From JAVBJV01 sp031555315 (GTDB taxonomy: Bacteria > Pseudomonadota > Alphaproteobacteria > Acetobacterales > Acetobacteraceae): 55,318 nucleotides of DNA. Made by a program: the position numbers and the translations under genes. The notes beneath the pieces are model-generated. The model did not search any database. It had not been told where the DNA came from and worked only from the letters and a program-made list of their open reading frames with translations. Of the stretch, positions 26,137 through 36,716 are shown piece after piece. The stretch spans positions 1-55,318 of the forward strand of contig JAVBUO010000041.1 of NCBI GenBank assembly GCA_031555315.1, written 5' to 3'. Within the stretch, counting starts at the first letter, position 1; each line of letters begins with the position of its first letter.

Positions 26137-26149
26137 TCAGACGCTCTCC

Positions 26150-27085
26150 TTAAGCGGACACTGCCGCACCATGCCGGGCGGCGGTCCAGATACGAACGGT
26201 CAAAGGACCGGATACTTCCACGGGCGACACCGGCCGCAATCCTGCCGCCGACAGCCATGTCTTCATGCGCGTATCGTCGAAGCCAGGCTGACAGTGCGCA
26301 CGCGCGCGCATCATCGCGGCATCGTCGTGTGTCGCCAGGTCGACTACCGCCAGCGTGCCTTTTGGCGCCAGCATCCGCGCCGCTTCCTGTACCACGGCGG
26401 CGGGATCCTCGGCGTAGTGCAACACCATCTGCACCGTCACCGCGTCGAATTTGCGATCGGAAAACGGCAGGCGGTACATGTCGCCCAGACGCACGCTGCT
26501 GTTACCGAGGCGCCGCCGTGCAATCCGGTCGCGCGCCAGCGCCAGCATCGCGCTGGACGCATCGACACCGATCACCTCGTCTGCCTGCGGCGACAGCACC
26601 TCGATCAGCCGCCCGGTGCCGGTGCCGATATCCAGCACACGCCCTAAACGTGTGGGCAACGCTTTCGTCAACGCCGCCTCGATCTTCGCCGAGGGAAGTT
26701 TCAGCGCGCGCACCTCGTCCCAGTCCGCGCCTTCGCGCCGGAACAACTCGGACGCCAGCCGCGCGCGTTCTGCTACCACCCGTGCCGCCTGGCGCTGATC
26801 GGCCTGGCGCACAGGGTCGTTTTCGGGGATGCGCGCCAGCAGATCGCACACCAACCGTCCGCCCGCACTGTCCGATACACGGAAAAACACATGCGAACCG
26901 TCGCGCGTACGATCCAGCAGTTCCGCATCGGCCAGCAGCTTCAGATGGCGCGACAGACGCGGCTGCGACTGGCGCAGGATCTGCACCAGTTCGGCCACAC
27001 ATAATTCGTTCGCAGCAGCCAGTGCCAACAGACGCAACCTTGTCGGCTCGGCCGCCGCGCGCATCTGCGCCAGCAGGTTCTTCAT
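26150..27085 (-). CDS. ArsR-family regulator fused to a SAM-dependent methyltransferase domain
   Basis: The 311-residue protein joins an N-terminal winged helix (1-95; LRLLALAAANELCVAELVQI, QSQPRLSRHLKLLADAELLD) to a Rossmann methyltransferase domain (motif I VLDIGTGTGRL at 150-160, then LGDMYRLPFSDRKFDAVTVQMVLHYAEDP). No metal-binding cysteine cluster of arsenic sensors is seen. ArsR-methyltransferase fusions beside metH are described as SahR/SamR regulators that sense S-adenosylhomocysteine or SAM and control the methionine cycle. That function is inferred from architecture and context. The ATG at 27085 begins the helix-turn-helix domain; codons upstream in the frame are not conserved. A perfect palindrome lies 12 bp before it. 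Confidence 0.88.
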   Translation of the reverse strand: MKNLLAQMRAAAEPTRLRLLALAAANELCVAELVQILRQSQPRLSRHLKLLADAELLDRTRDGSHVFFRVSDSAGGRLVCDLLARIPENDPVRQADQRQAARVVAERARLASELFRREGADWDEVRALKLPSAKIEAALTKALPTRLGRVLDIGTGTGRLIEVLSPQADEVIGVDASSAMLALARDRIARRRLGNSSVRLGDMYRLPFSDRKFDAVTVQMVLHYAEDPAAVVQEAARMLAPKGTLAVVDLATHDDAAMMRARAHCQPGFDDTRMKTWLSAAGLRPVSPVEVSGPLTVRIWTAARHGAAVSA

Positions 27086-27088
27086 GGC

Positions 27089-27117
27089 TTGCAAATGACA
27101 TAAGGATGTCCTTATGT
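27089..27117 (+). promoter_or_regulatory. Promoter of the small divergent gene, overlapping the palindrome
   Basis: On the plus strand, TTGCAA (27089-27094) and TTATGT (27112-27117) are spaced by 17 bp. Transcription would start near 27124, which makes the in-frame ATG at 27114 unusable and favours the GTG at 27138. The palindrome at 27097-27118 fills the spacer and covers the -10, so a bound regulator would block RNA polymerase. Confidence 0.5.
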
Positions 27118-27118
27118 C
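27097..27118. promoter_or_regulatory. Perfect 22-bp palindrome, probable operator of the ArsR-type regulator
   Basis: GACATAAGGA (27097-27106) and TCCTTATGTC (27109-27118) are perfect inverted repeats around TG. The site lies in the 52-bp gap between the regulator/metH unit (minus) and the small unknown gene (plus). Its size and symmetry suit a dimeric winged-helix repressor such as the adjacent gene product, implying autoregulation and control in both directions. Confidence 0.72.
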
Positions 27119-27137
27119 TACATATGGAACGAGTCCC

Positions 27138-27473
27138 GTGAGTATTTTCGTCGATTCCCGCATCGTCGCGCGCCTGATTTCCGCACAGCCCGGGCAGGAT
27201 CAACCGGTGCGTGTGCTGGCCGAGGGTCTGCCGCCGCAGGACGTTCCCCTGCCCGCGACCGATCACCCCGCCGGCTGTCAGTGCGGCATCCATCGTGGCC
27301 CGATCGCCGCGGCGCTGGATACGGTCTTTCTGTCCCGCGTGCGTGGGCAGGCCCCGTTTTTCCGCGAGATCGCCATCGCCTGCACGACCGAAGATGCACA
27401 CGCCGCGGTACTGGAAACGCTGAACAACGACCCGGTCGCATTTACGCGCTTTCGCGCGCTCAGCACTCGATAA
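27138..27473 (+). CDS. Small protein of unknown function with CxCxxH motif
   Basis: The 111-residue protein (GTG start; VSIFVDSRIVARLISAQPGQ) has no signal peptide or membrane segment. An N-terminal half of mixed beta-type residues leads to HPAGCQCGIHRGPIAAALDTVFLSRVRGQAPFFREIAIAC, where the two cysteines and histidine (C-x-C-x2-H) could bind a metal or cofactor. The C-terminus TTEDAHAAVLETLNNDPVAFTRFR looks like a short alpha/beta unit. I recall similar ALD-LFL-RVRGE-PFFR proteins in alphaproteobacteria but know no function. The GTG is preferred over ATG 27114 because the predicted transcript starts downstream of the latter. It shares the presumed methionine operator. Confidence 0.65.
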   Translation: MSIFVDSRIVARLISAQPGQDQPVRVLAEGLPPQDVPLPATDHPAGCQCGIHRGPIAAALDTVFLSRVRGQAPFFREIAIACTTEDAHAAVLETLNNDPVAFTRFRALSTR

Positions 27474-28857
27474 CGTTCACCGCCAGCCCGCCGAGTGAGG
27501 TTTCCTTGTACTTCGCCGACATATCCAGCCCGGTCTGGCGCATGGTGCGCACCACCTGATCCAGACTGACCAGATGTGCGCCGTCACCACACAGTGCCAG
27601 CCGCGCGGCGTTGATTGCCTTGACCGACGCGATGGCATTGCGTTCGATGCACGGCACCTGCACCAACCCGGCAATCGGATCGCAGGTCAGGCCAAGATTG
27701 TGCTCCAACCCGATCTCGGCCGCGTTTTCCACCTGCGCATTGGTGCCACCCAGCGCAGCAGCCAGACCGGCGGCGGCCATCGCGCACGCCGACCCCACCT
27801 CGCCCTGGCAGCCAACCTCGGCGCCCGAGATCGACGCGTTGCGCTTGATGATCGAACCGATCGCCGCCGCCGCCAGCAGAAAGGTTTCAATCCCCGCCAT
27901 CTCCGCGCCCGGCACGAAACGCTGATAGTAGTGCAGCACGGCCGGAATGATACCTGCCGCACCGTTGGTCGGCGCCGTCACCACGCGCCCGCCGGCGGCG
28001 TTTTCCTCGTTCACCGCCAGTGCGAACAGGTTCACCCATTCAATGCCGCGCAGCGGGTCCAACTCATTACGGCCTGCATCGGCTTCGATCCGGCGCAACA
28101 ACCCGGCCGCACGGCGGCGCACGCGCAGACCGCCCGGCAACTGCCCTTCCTCGCGCAGACCGCGTGTAACGCAGGCCTGCATTGCCTCCCACAGTTTCAG
28201 AATACCCGCCGAAACCTCGGCACTGCTGCGCAGACTTTCCTCGTTGGCGCGCATCAGTGCAGCGATGGTCAGACCGGAATCAGCGGCGCGTTGCAGCAGT
28301 TCGGCCGTATCGGCAAACGGATACGGCACCGCACGATTGCCCGTCAGCCCAGCATTCAGCGCATTGCCGTCGCCGTCCAGCACAAAACCGCCGCCCACCG
28401 AATAATAAGCGCGTGAAACCTCGCCCTGGCCGCGCGCCGTGATGCGCATTGCATTGGGGTGCCGCGGCAGCGTTTCACGCGAGCGGAAGACGATGTCGGT
28501 CTGCGGATTGAATGCCAGCAACGTGCCATCCGCCAGCCTCAGTTCGCGCCGCTCACGCACCCTCTGCACGCGCGCGGCGGCATCGTCGGGGTCCACCGTC
28601 TCCGGCTTTTCGCCCAGCAGGCCGAGGATAACCGCCGTATCGGTTCCATGCCCGCGCCCGGTCAAGGCCAGCGACCCGAACAGATCGACAGTTACGCTTT
28701 GCAGTTGCAGCGACTTCGGCAGCAGGGCGATGAAATGCGCCGCCGCCACCATCGGCCCGACCGTATGCGAACTGGAGGGGCCGATCCCGATCCGGAACAG
28801 ATCGAACAGCCCGATCCAGTTCGGTACGTCTGTTTTATTTCCCGGCGGCGCAACCAT
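27460..28857 (-). CDS. sdaA: L-serine ammonia-lyase (single-chain, iron-sulfur)
   Basis: The 465-residue enzyme deaminates L-serine to pyruvate. It has the fused beta-alpha arrangement of type 1 bacterial serine dehydratases. The N-terminal DLFRIGIGPSSSHTVGPMVAA is at about 19-39. RTLDG-like middle parts follow, then the alpha part with GCQGEVGSACAMAAAGL, EIGLEHNLGLTCDPIAGLVQVPCIERNA, and a C-terminal TGLDMSAKYKETSLGGLAVN. The cysteines in these three segments hold the 4Fe-4S cluster. The 3' end overlaps the converging small gene by 14 bp. Confidence 0.95.
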   Translation of the reverse strand: MVAPPGNKTDVPNWIGLFDLFRIGIGPSSSHTVGPMVAAAHFIALLPKSLQLQSVTVDLFGSLALTGRGHGTDTAVILGLLGEKPETVDPDDAAARVQRVRERRELRLADGTLLAFNPQTDIVFRSRETLPRHPNAMRITARGQGEVSRAYYSVGGGFVLDGDGNALNAGLTGNRAVPYPFADTAELLQRAADSGLTIAALMRANEESLRSSAEVSAGILKLWEAMQACVTRGLREEGQLPGGLRVRRRAAGLLRRIEADAGRNELDPLRGIEWVNLFALAVNEENAAGGRVVTAPTNGAAGIIPAVLHYYQRFVPGAEMAGIETFLLAAAAIGSIIKRNASISGAEVGCQGEVGSACAMAAAGLAAALGGTNAQVENAAEIGLEHNLGLTCDPIAGLVQVPCIERNAIASVKAINAARLALCGDGAHLVSLDQVVRTMRQTGLDMSAKYKETSLGGLAVNVIEC

Positions 28858-28902
28858 GCGGAATTGTTACGCCGCCGGACAATCGCGGTCAAAGCCTAAG
28901 CG

Positions 28903-30369
28903 TTACTGCGCGGCGATCTGAATCCCGGTCGGGTCCAGGCCGAGCCGCTTTGCCACCCCTGTCCCATAAGCGGGATCGGCACGGTAGAAATGTGCGACCT
29001 GGCGCTTCTGGATCTCGACCGGCACGCTGCCCATCGCCTCGGCGATGTTGTCCATCAGGCGCCCTTGCTGTTCGGCCGTCATCAGGCGGAACAGATTGCC
29101 GGGCTGGGTATAGTCGTCGTTCCCCACGCGATGATCGTAGCGATCGGCATCGCCCGAAATCGCCAACGGCGGTTCGGCAACCGACGGGTCCTGCTTCGGT
29201 CCGTTAAAGCTGTTCGGCTCGTAATACGCATCCGAATTGCCACTGTCGTTGCGGAAGAACCGCATCGCGCCATCCTTGTTGTAATGATGCACCGGACACT
29301 TCGGCGCATTCACCGGCAACGCTTCGTAATGCGTGCCCAGACGATAGCGATGTGCATCGGCATACGAGAAAATCCGCGCCTGCAGCATCTTGTCCGGCGA
29401 GAACCCGATCCCCGGCACGCTGTTCGACGGCGAGAACGCCACCTGTTCGATCTCGGCGAAGTAGTTGTCCGGATTGCGGTTCAGCTCCAGCACACCGACC
29501 TCGATCAGCGGGTAATCCTTGTGCGGCCAGACCTTCGTCAGATCGAACGGATTGTATGCCGTTTTGTCCGCATCGCGTTCGGGCATGACCTGCACGAACA
29601 CCGTCCAGCGCGGAAATTCGCCCCGCTCGATCGCGCTGAACAGATCCTCCTGATAGGTCTCGCGCGATTTGCCGACCACGGCCTCGGCCTCGCGGTTGGT
29701 CAGGAACCTGTGGCCCTGCTGGGTCTTGAAGTGAAACTTCACCCAAAAGCGTTCCTTCTTCGCGTTCCAGAAACTGTAGGTATGGCTGCCATAGCCGTTC
29801 ATGAAACGCGGGCTGGGCGGCAGGCCGCGGTCCGAGAACAGGATCGTCACCTGATGCAGGCTTTCCGGCGACAGTGACCAGAAATCCCACATCGCGGTCG
29901 GCGAGCGCAGATTGGTCTTCGGGTGGCGTTTCTGCGTATGGATGAAATCCGGAAATTTCAGCGGGTCGCGTACGAAGAACACCGGCGTGTTGTTGCCGAC
30001 CAGATCCCAGTTGCCGTCCTCGGTATAGTATTTCATCGCGAAGCCGCGCACATCGCGCTCGGCATCCGCGGCGCCCATTTCACCGGCGACGGTCGAAAAC
30101 CGCAGAATCATCGGCGTCTGCTTGCCGGCCTTGGCAAAGATCTTGGCGCAGCTGTACTGCGTGATGTCTTTGGTGACCGTCAGCGTGCCGTGCGCCCCCC
30201 AGCCTTTGGCATGCACCACACGTTCGGGAATGCGTTCACGGTTCTGATGCGCAAGTTTTTCGATCAGCTGGTAATCCTGCATCAGCACCGGCCCGCGCGG
30301 CCCTGCGGTTATCGCGTTCTGATTGTCCGCAACAGGTGCCCCCGCAGTGGTGGTCAGACGTAAGCTCAT
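28903..30369 (-). CDS. katA: Monofunctional heme catalase (clade 3, KatA-like)
   Basis: The 488-residue small-subunit catalase decomposes hydrogen peroxide. The distal histidine lies in RVVHAKGWGAHG (His53). VRGFAMKYYTEDGNWDLVGNNTPVFFVRD follows, and the proximal heme-ligand tyrosine is in ARIFSYADAHRYRLG. The C-terminus is short, as in clade 3 enzymes. The ATG at 30369 (MSLRLTTTAG) has GGGGGAG upstream; the frame is open further but into non-conserved sequence. It is divergent from oxyR across about 100 AT-rich bp, the classic layout for OxyR-driven peroxide induction. Confidence 0.96.
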   Translation of the reverse strand: MSLRLTTTAGAPVADNQNAITAGPRGPVLMQDYQLIEKLAHQNRERIPERVVHAKGWGAHGTLTVTKDITQYSCAKIFAKAGKQTPMILRFSTVAGEMGAADAERDVRGFAMKYYTEDGNWDLVGNNTPVFFVRDPLKFPDFIHTQKRHPKTNLRSPTAMWDFWSLSPESLHQVTILFSDRGLPPSPRFMNGYGSHTYSFWNAKKERFWVKFHFKTQQGHRFLTNREAEAVVGKSRETYQEDLFSAIERGEFPRWTVFVQVMPERDADKTAYNPFDLTKVWPHKDYPLIEVGVLELNRNPDNYFAEIEQVAFSPSNSVPGIGFSPDKMLQARIFSYADAHRYRLGTHYEALPVNAPKCPVHHYNKDGAMRFFRNDSGNSDAYYEPNSFNGPKQDPSVAEPPLAISGDADRYDHRVGNDDYTQPGNLFRLMTAEQQGRLMDNIAEAMGSVPVEIQKRQVAHFYRADPAYGTGVAKRLGLDPTGIQIAAQ

Positions 30370-30435
30370 AACTCCCCCTCCATCTACCGTTGATTGCGGT
30401 ATTGAAACACATATATACGCATAATCAAAATTATC

Positions 30436-30464
30436 TTGTTTGATATCAATATAAGTTTTATTTA
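30436..30464 (+). promoter_or_regulatory. oxyR promoter with internal palindrome; shared katA/oxyR control region
   Basis: TTGTTT (30436-30441) and TATTTA (30459-30464) are 17 bp apart and would start transcription at or within a base or two of the oxyR ATG (30471). The palindrome TTGATATCAA (30440-30449) lies inside the spacer, and ATAAT/ATTAT (30421-30434) is next to it. These are candidate OxyR half-sites in the katA-oxyR divergent region. No Shine-Dalgarno precedes oxyR. Confidence 0.45.
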
Positions 30465-30470
30465 TTAAAT

Positions 30471-31364
30471 ATGCCGACACTCCGCCAGCTTCGCTACCTC
30501 GCCGCATTGGCTGAAACTCGCCATTTTTCCAAGGCGGCCCACGCATGTCACGTCACCCAGCCGGCGCTTTCCATGCAACTGAAAGCGCTGGAAGACCGGC
30601 TAGGGCTGCAACTGATCGAACGCCAGCGCAACGCGACCAGCTTCACCGAAGACGGGCTTGAGATTCTGAGCCGCGCCCGCAGCATCATCGCGGCGGTTCT
30701 CGACCTCGAAGATTTCGCGCAGCAGCGGCGCGGTCTGCTGGTCGGGCCGTTGGGACTGGGCATCATCCCCTCGATCGCCCCCTATCTCCTGCCGCTGTTT
30801 CTGGACGAGCTTCAGCAGCGTTTCCCGAAACTAGAGCTGCGGCTGCGGGAAACGCAGACCGCAACATTGCTCGCCGAACTCGGCAACGGTCGGATCGACG
30901 CCGCCATCATGGCGCTACCGATCGAGCACACCGGCATGGAAACCGCCCCGCTGTTTCAGGACCGCTTCCTGCTGGCGATGTCCACCGCCCGCGCCGCTGA
31001 CTTCCCACCGGTCGTCACCCCGTCGCAGATCCCGCTCGACGAACTCCTGCTGCTCGAGGAAGGGCACTGTCTGCGCGATCAGGCATTGAAATACTGTCAT
31101 ATGATCAACCCCGGGCGATTGTCCGCTTTCGGAGCCACCAGTCTGACCACGATGCTGCAGATGGTCGGCGCCGGATACGGTGTAACGCTCTTGCCGGAAA
31201 TGGTCATCAAATCCGGTATCGACACGACGCGCATTGCACTGCGCAGGTTCAAAGGCCCTGAGCCCAGTCGCCATATCGCGCTGGTTTGGCGCGCGACATC
31301 GCCGCGCACGAAAGATTTCCAGACGCTGCAGAAAATCATTCGCGACTGTCATACACACCCATGA
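30471..31364 (+). CDS. oxyR: LysR-type hydrogen-peroxide regulator OxyR
   Basis: The 297-residue LysR-type activator senses peroxide by disulfide formation. The HTH is at 1-60 (LRYLAALAETRHFSKAAHACHVTQPALSMQLKALEDRLG). The effector domain contains LLLLEEGHCLRDQALKYCH with Cys200 and Cys209, equivalent to the redox pair Cys199/Cys208 of E. coli OxyR. The GYGVTLLPEMV segment is also typical. It is divergent from katA, its expected target. Its stop overlaps the msrQ start by 4 bp (ATGA), so msrQ is co-translated. No ribosome-binding site is seen and translation may be leaderless. Confidence 0.95.
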   Translation: MPTLRQLRYLAALAETRHFSKAAHACHVTQPALSMQLKALEDRLGLQLIERQRNATSFTEDGLEILSRARSIIAAVLDLEDFAQQRRGLLVGPLGLGIIPSIAPYLLPLFLDELQQRFPKLELRLRETQTATLLAELGNGRIDAAIMALPIEHTGMETAPLFQDRFLLAMSTARAADFPPVVTPSQIPLDELLLLEEGHCLRDQALKYCHMINPGRLSAFGATSLTTMLQMVGAGYGVTLLPEMVIKSGIDTTRIALRRFKGPEPSRHIALVWRATSPRTKDFQTLQKIIRDCHTHP

Positions 31365-32218
31365 TCCGCATCGCGCACTTCCCGTGGCAGGATCCCAGCG
31401 GCAGGTTTTCCGCCTTCAAGCTGCTGGTTTTCCTGTCACTGTTCATCCCGGCGCTGTGGGTCGCCGGACGCTGGGCCAATCATACTTTGGGCGCACGCCC
31501 GCTGGTGGAAGCACTGCATCAGATGGGGCTATGGGCGATTCGCTTTCTGCTGCTGTCGTTACTGATATCGCCCGCACGCACGCTGCTGCGCATGCCGCGC
31601 CTGATGCAGGTGCGACGCATGACCGGTGTCGCGGCATTCTTCTACGCATTTCTGCATGTGCTGTTGTACATGGCCGATCAGCGTTTCATCCCCGGAAAAA
31701 TCCTCCACGAGATCGCCTTCAACGTTTACATTACCATCGGCTTCATCGGATTTCTCGTTCTGCTGGCACTGGCGGCGACATCCTCCAACGCGGCCATCCG
31801 CGCCCTGGGCAGAATGCGCTGGCAGCAACTCCATTACGCAACTTATGTCATCGGTCTGCTGGCGGTGGTCCATTTCCTGTTGCAATCGAAACTCGACATC
31901 ACCGAAGCCGCCCTGATGGCGGGGTTTCTCATCTGGCTGATGCTGTTCCGGGTCATGCGCAGATACGCCCTGCCTTTGCATAACCTGGCACTGCTGCTTG
32001 CCCTGGCCGGCATCTCGGCAATCCTGACCGCGCTTGCCGAAGCCGGATGGTATGCCGCCAAGACCGGTGTCATGGTGCAGCGCGTGCTGATCGCCAACCT
32101 GTCCATCCATGCCGGCCTGCGCCCCGCCGTCTGGGTTTTATGCATCGCCGGTCTATGCGCCATCGTGGGCGCATTGCGCGCCAGAACGAAAAGCCGCCCG
32201 ACCGGCGCCACCGGATAA
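31361..32218 (+). CDS. msrQ: Heme-binding membrane subunit MsrQ of the periplasmic MsrPQ system
   Basis: The 285-residue protein has six to eight hydrophobic helices of the ferric-reductase-like transmembrane family. Heme-ligand histidines are in RMTGVAAFFYAFLHVLLYM and QQLHYATYVIGLLAVVHFLLQ. ALHQMGLWAIRFLLLSLLISPARTLL is a typical MsrQ segment. It passes electrons from the quinone pool or cytoplasmic flavin reductase to MsrP, which repairs oxidised methionine in periplasmic proteins. The matching msrP lies 21 kb away at 53349-54272. It is coupled to oxyR through a 4-bp overlap. Confidence 0.9.
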   Translation: MIRIAHFPWQDPSGRFSAFKLLVFLSLFIPALWVAGRWANHTLGARPLVEALHQMGLWAIRFLLLSLLISPARTLLRMPRLMQVRRMTGVAAFFYAFLHVLLYMADQRFIPGKILHEIAFNVYITIGFIGFLVLLALAATSSNAAIRALGRMRWQQLHYATYVIGLLAVVHFLLQSKLDITEAALMAGFLIWLMLFRVMRRYALPLHNLALLLALAGISAILTALAEAGWYAAKTGVMVQRVLIANLSIHAGLRPAVWVLCIAGLCAIVGALRARTKSRPTGATG

Positions 32219-32266
32219 CCGGCGGTTCGGATAGCGTTCCAGGAAAAAATCGCCTAGACTCGGGGC

Positions 32267-32931
32267 GTGAATATTCTGACGCCCGCACATTCCTCCATTC
32301 GGGTCGAGATCGTTTACGATCTTGTCTGCCCGTGGTGCTTTCTCGGCACCCATCGTCTGAAACGGGTGCTGCAGCAGCGCGTGGATCTGCCGGTTGAACT
32401 GATCTGGCGGCCGTTTCTGCTCAATCCGGACATGCCACGCGCCGGCCTGAAACGCACCGATTACGTCACCCGGAAATTCGGCAGCATGGAACGTGCCGAA
32501 CGGCTGTTCACCTCGATCGCCGAGGCCGGACGGCAGGAAGGCATACCCTTCCGGTTCGATCTGATCCGCACCATGCCGTCGTCCCTCGATGCACACCGGC
32601 TGGTACAGTTCGCCGCGCGGTTCGACCTGGCCAACGACATCAGCGACCGTATTTTCAGCGCCTATTTCAGCGAAGGCCGCGATATCGGAAATCTGCACGT
32701 ACTGGCCGGCATTGCCGCCGGCTGCGGTCTGGACGCCAACACGATCTTCACCCTGCTGAAAAGCGACGAGGGCGAGCACGCCGTGCAATCCGCCAATCTC
32801 GGCGCCTATCGGCGCGGGATCACCGGCGTACCGTGCTTCGTCATCAACGGCCAATACGCAATCGCCGGCGCCCAGGACCAGATCGTCATCGATCGCGTAC
32901 TGGACATCGCCATTGCGGAAACGGCCGGCAG

Positions 32932-32935
<4 letters not shown>
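32267..32935 (+). CDS. DsbA family oxidoreductase (FrnE-like)
   Basis: The 222-residue thioredoxin-fold protein has the active site CPWC at 21-24 in EIVYDLVCPWCFLGTHRLKR, the FrnE/2-hydroxychromene-isomerase-type arrangement. DLIRTMPSSLDAHRLVQFAA at about 100-120 and GITGVPCFVINGQYAIAGAQ (cis-Pro loop near 187-203) complete the fold. No signal peptide is seen, so it is cytoplasmic. FrnE-type proteins act in thiol-disulfide exchange and oxidative stress, fitting the oxyR-msrQ neighbourhood. The start is GTG 32267. The stop overlaps the converging mfd gene by 4 bp. Confidence 0.9.
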
Positions 32936-36380
<3,445 letters not shown>

Positions 36381-36384
<4 letters not shown>

Positions 36385-36656
36385 CGGCGCGTTCCCGTTT
36401 TCACGGCCGCATCGCGAATCGCACGAAACATCGGCGTATCGGCCTCGGGCGGCGGCGCACGGCGGCCGGTCAGCCAGTCGGCCAGCTCGGCATCCGGATG
36501 CTCCATCAGCGCCTCCAGCGCGTCGAGCTCGGCCTCCGTCATCGCGGCGATCCGCGGCACCACGAAACCGCCGACCAGAATGTCGTTTTCGTGCGTCCCA
36601 CGGTGCGTGGCGCGGTAGATTATACGGCGGCGGCGGGGATCGAGTGTTTCCGTCAC
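36381..36656 (-). CDS. sdhE: Succinate dehydrogenase assembly factor 2 / SdhE family protein
   Basis: The 91-residue protein promotes covalent FAD attachment to the SdhA subunit. The hallmark is RRIIYRATHRGTHENDILVGGFV, containing the RG-x2-E motif (RGTHEND) that contacts SdhA. The remaining helices follow (MTEAELDALEALMEHPDAELADWLTGRR). The start is a GTG at 36656. The ATGA overlap with mfd makes a two-gene unit, an arrangement opposite recG common in alphaproteobacteria. The 60-bp gap to recG holds the divergent promoters; no clear hexamers were assigned. Confidence 0.92.
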
Positions 36657-36716
36657 TGGACATACATCCTTGAAAGTCGGAAACGTTCTAGCTCCCGTTT
36701 CCTGAAGTGTCAGCCC

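Noticed and set aside
27086..27137. Cobalamin or SAM riboswitch before metH
   Set aside because: The gap to the first gene of the unit is only 52 bp, too short for these riboswitches, and is filled by a palindrome typical of a protein operator.
28858..28902. Terminator between katA and sdaA
   Set aside because: No stem followed by a T-run is present in the 45-bp gap.
36385..36663. Upstream extension of the mfd frame
   Set aside because: It overlaps sdhE in another frame, is Arg/Gly-rich and not Mfd-like; the ATG at 36384 with the ATGA overlap is convincing.
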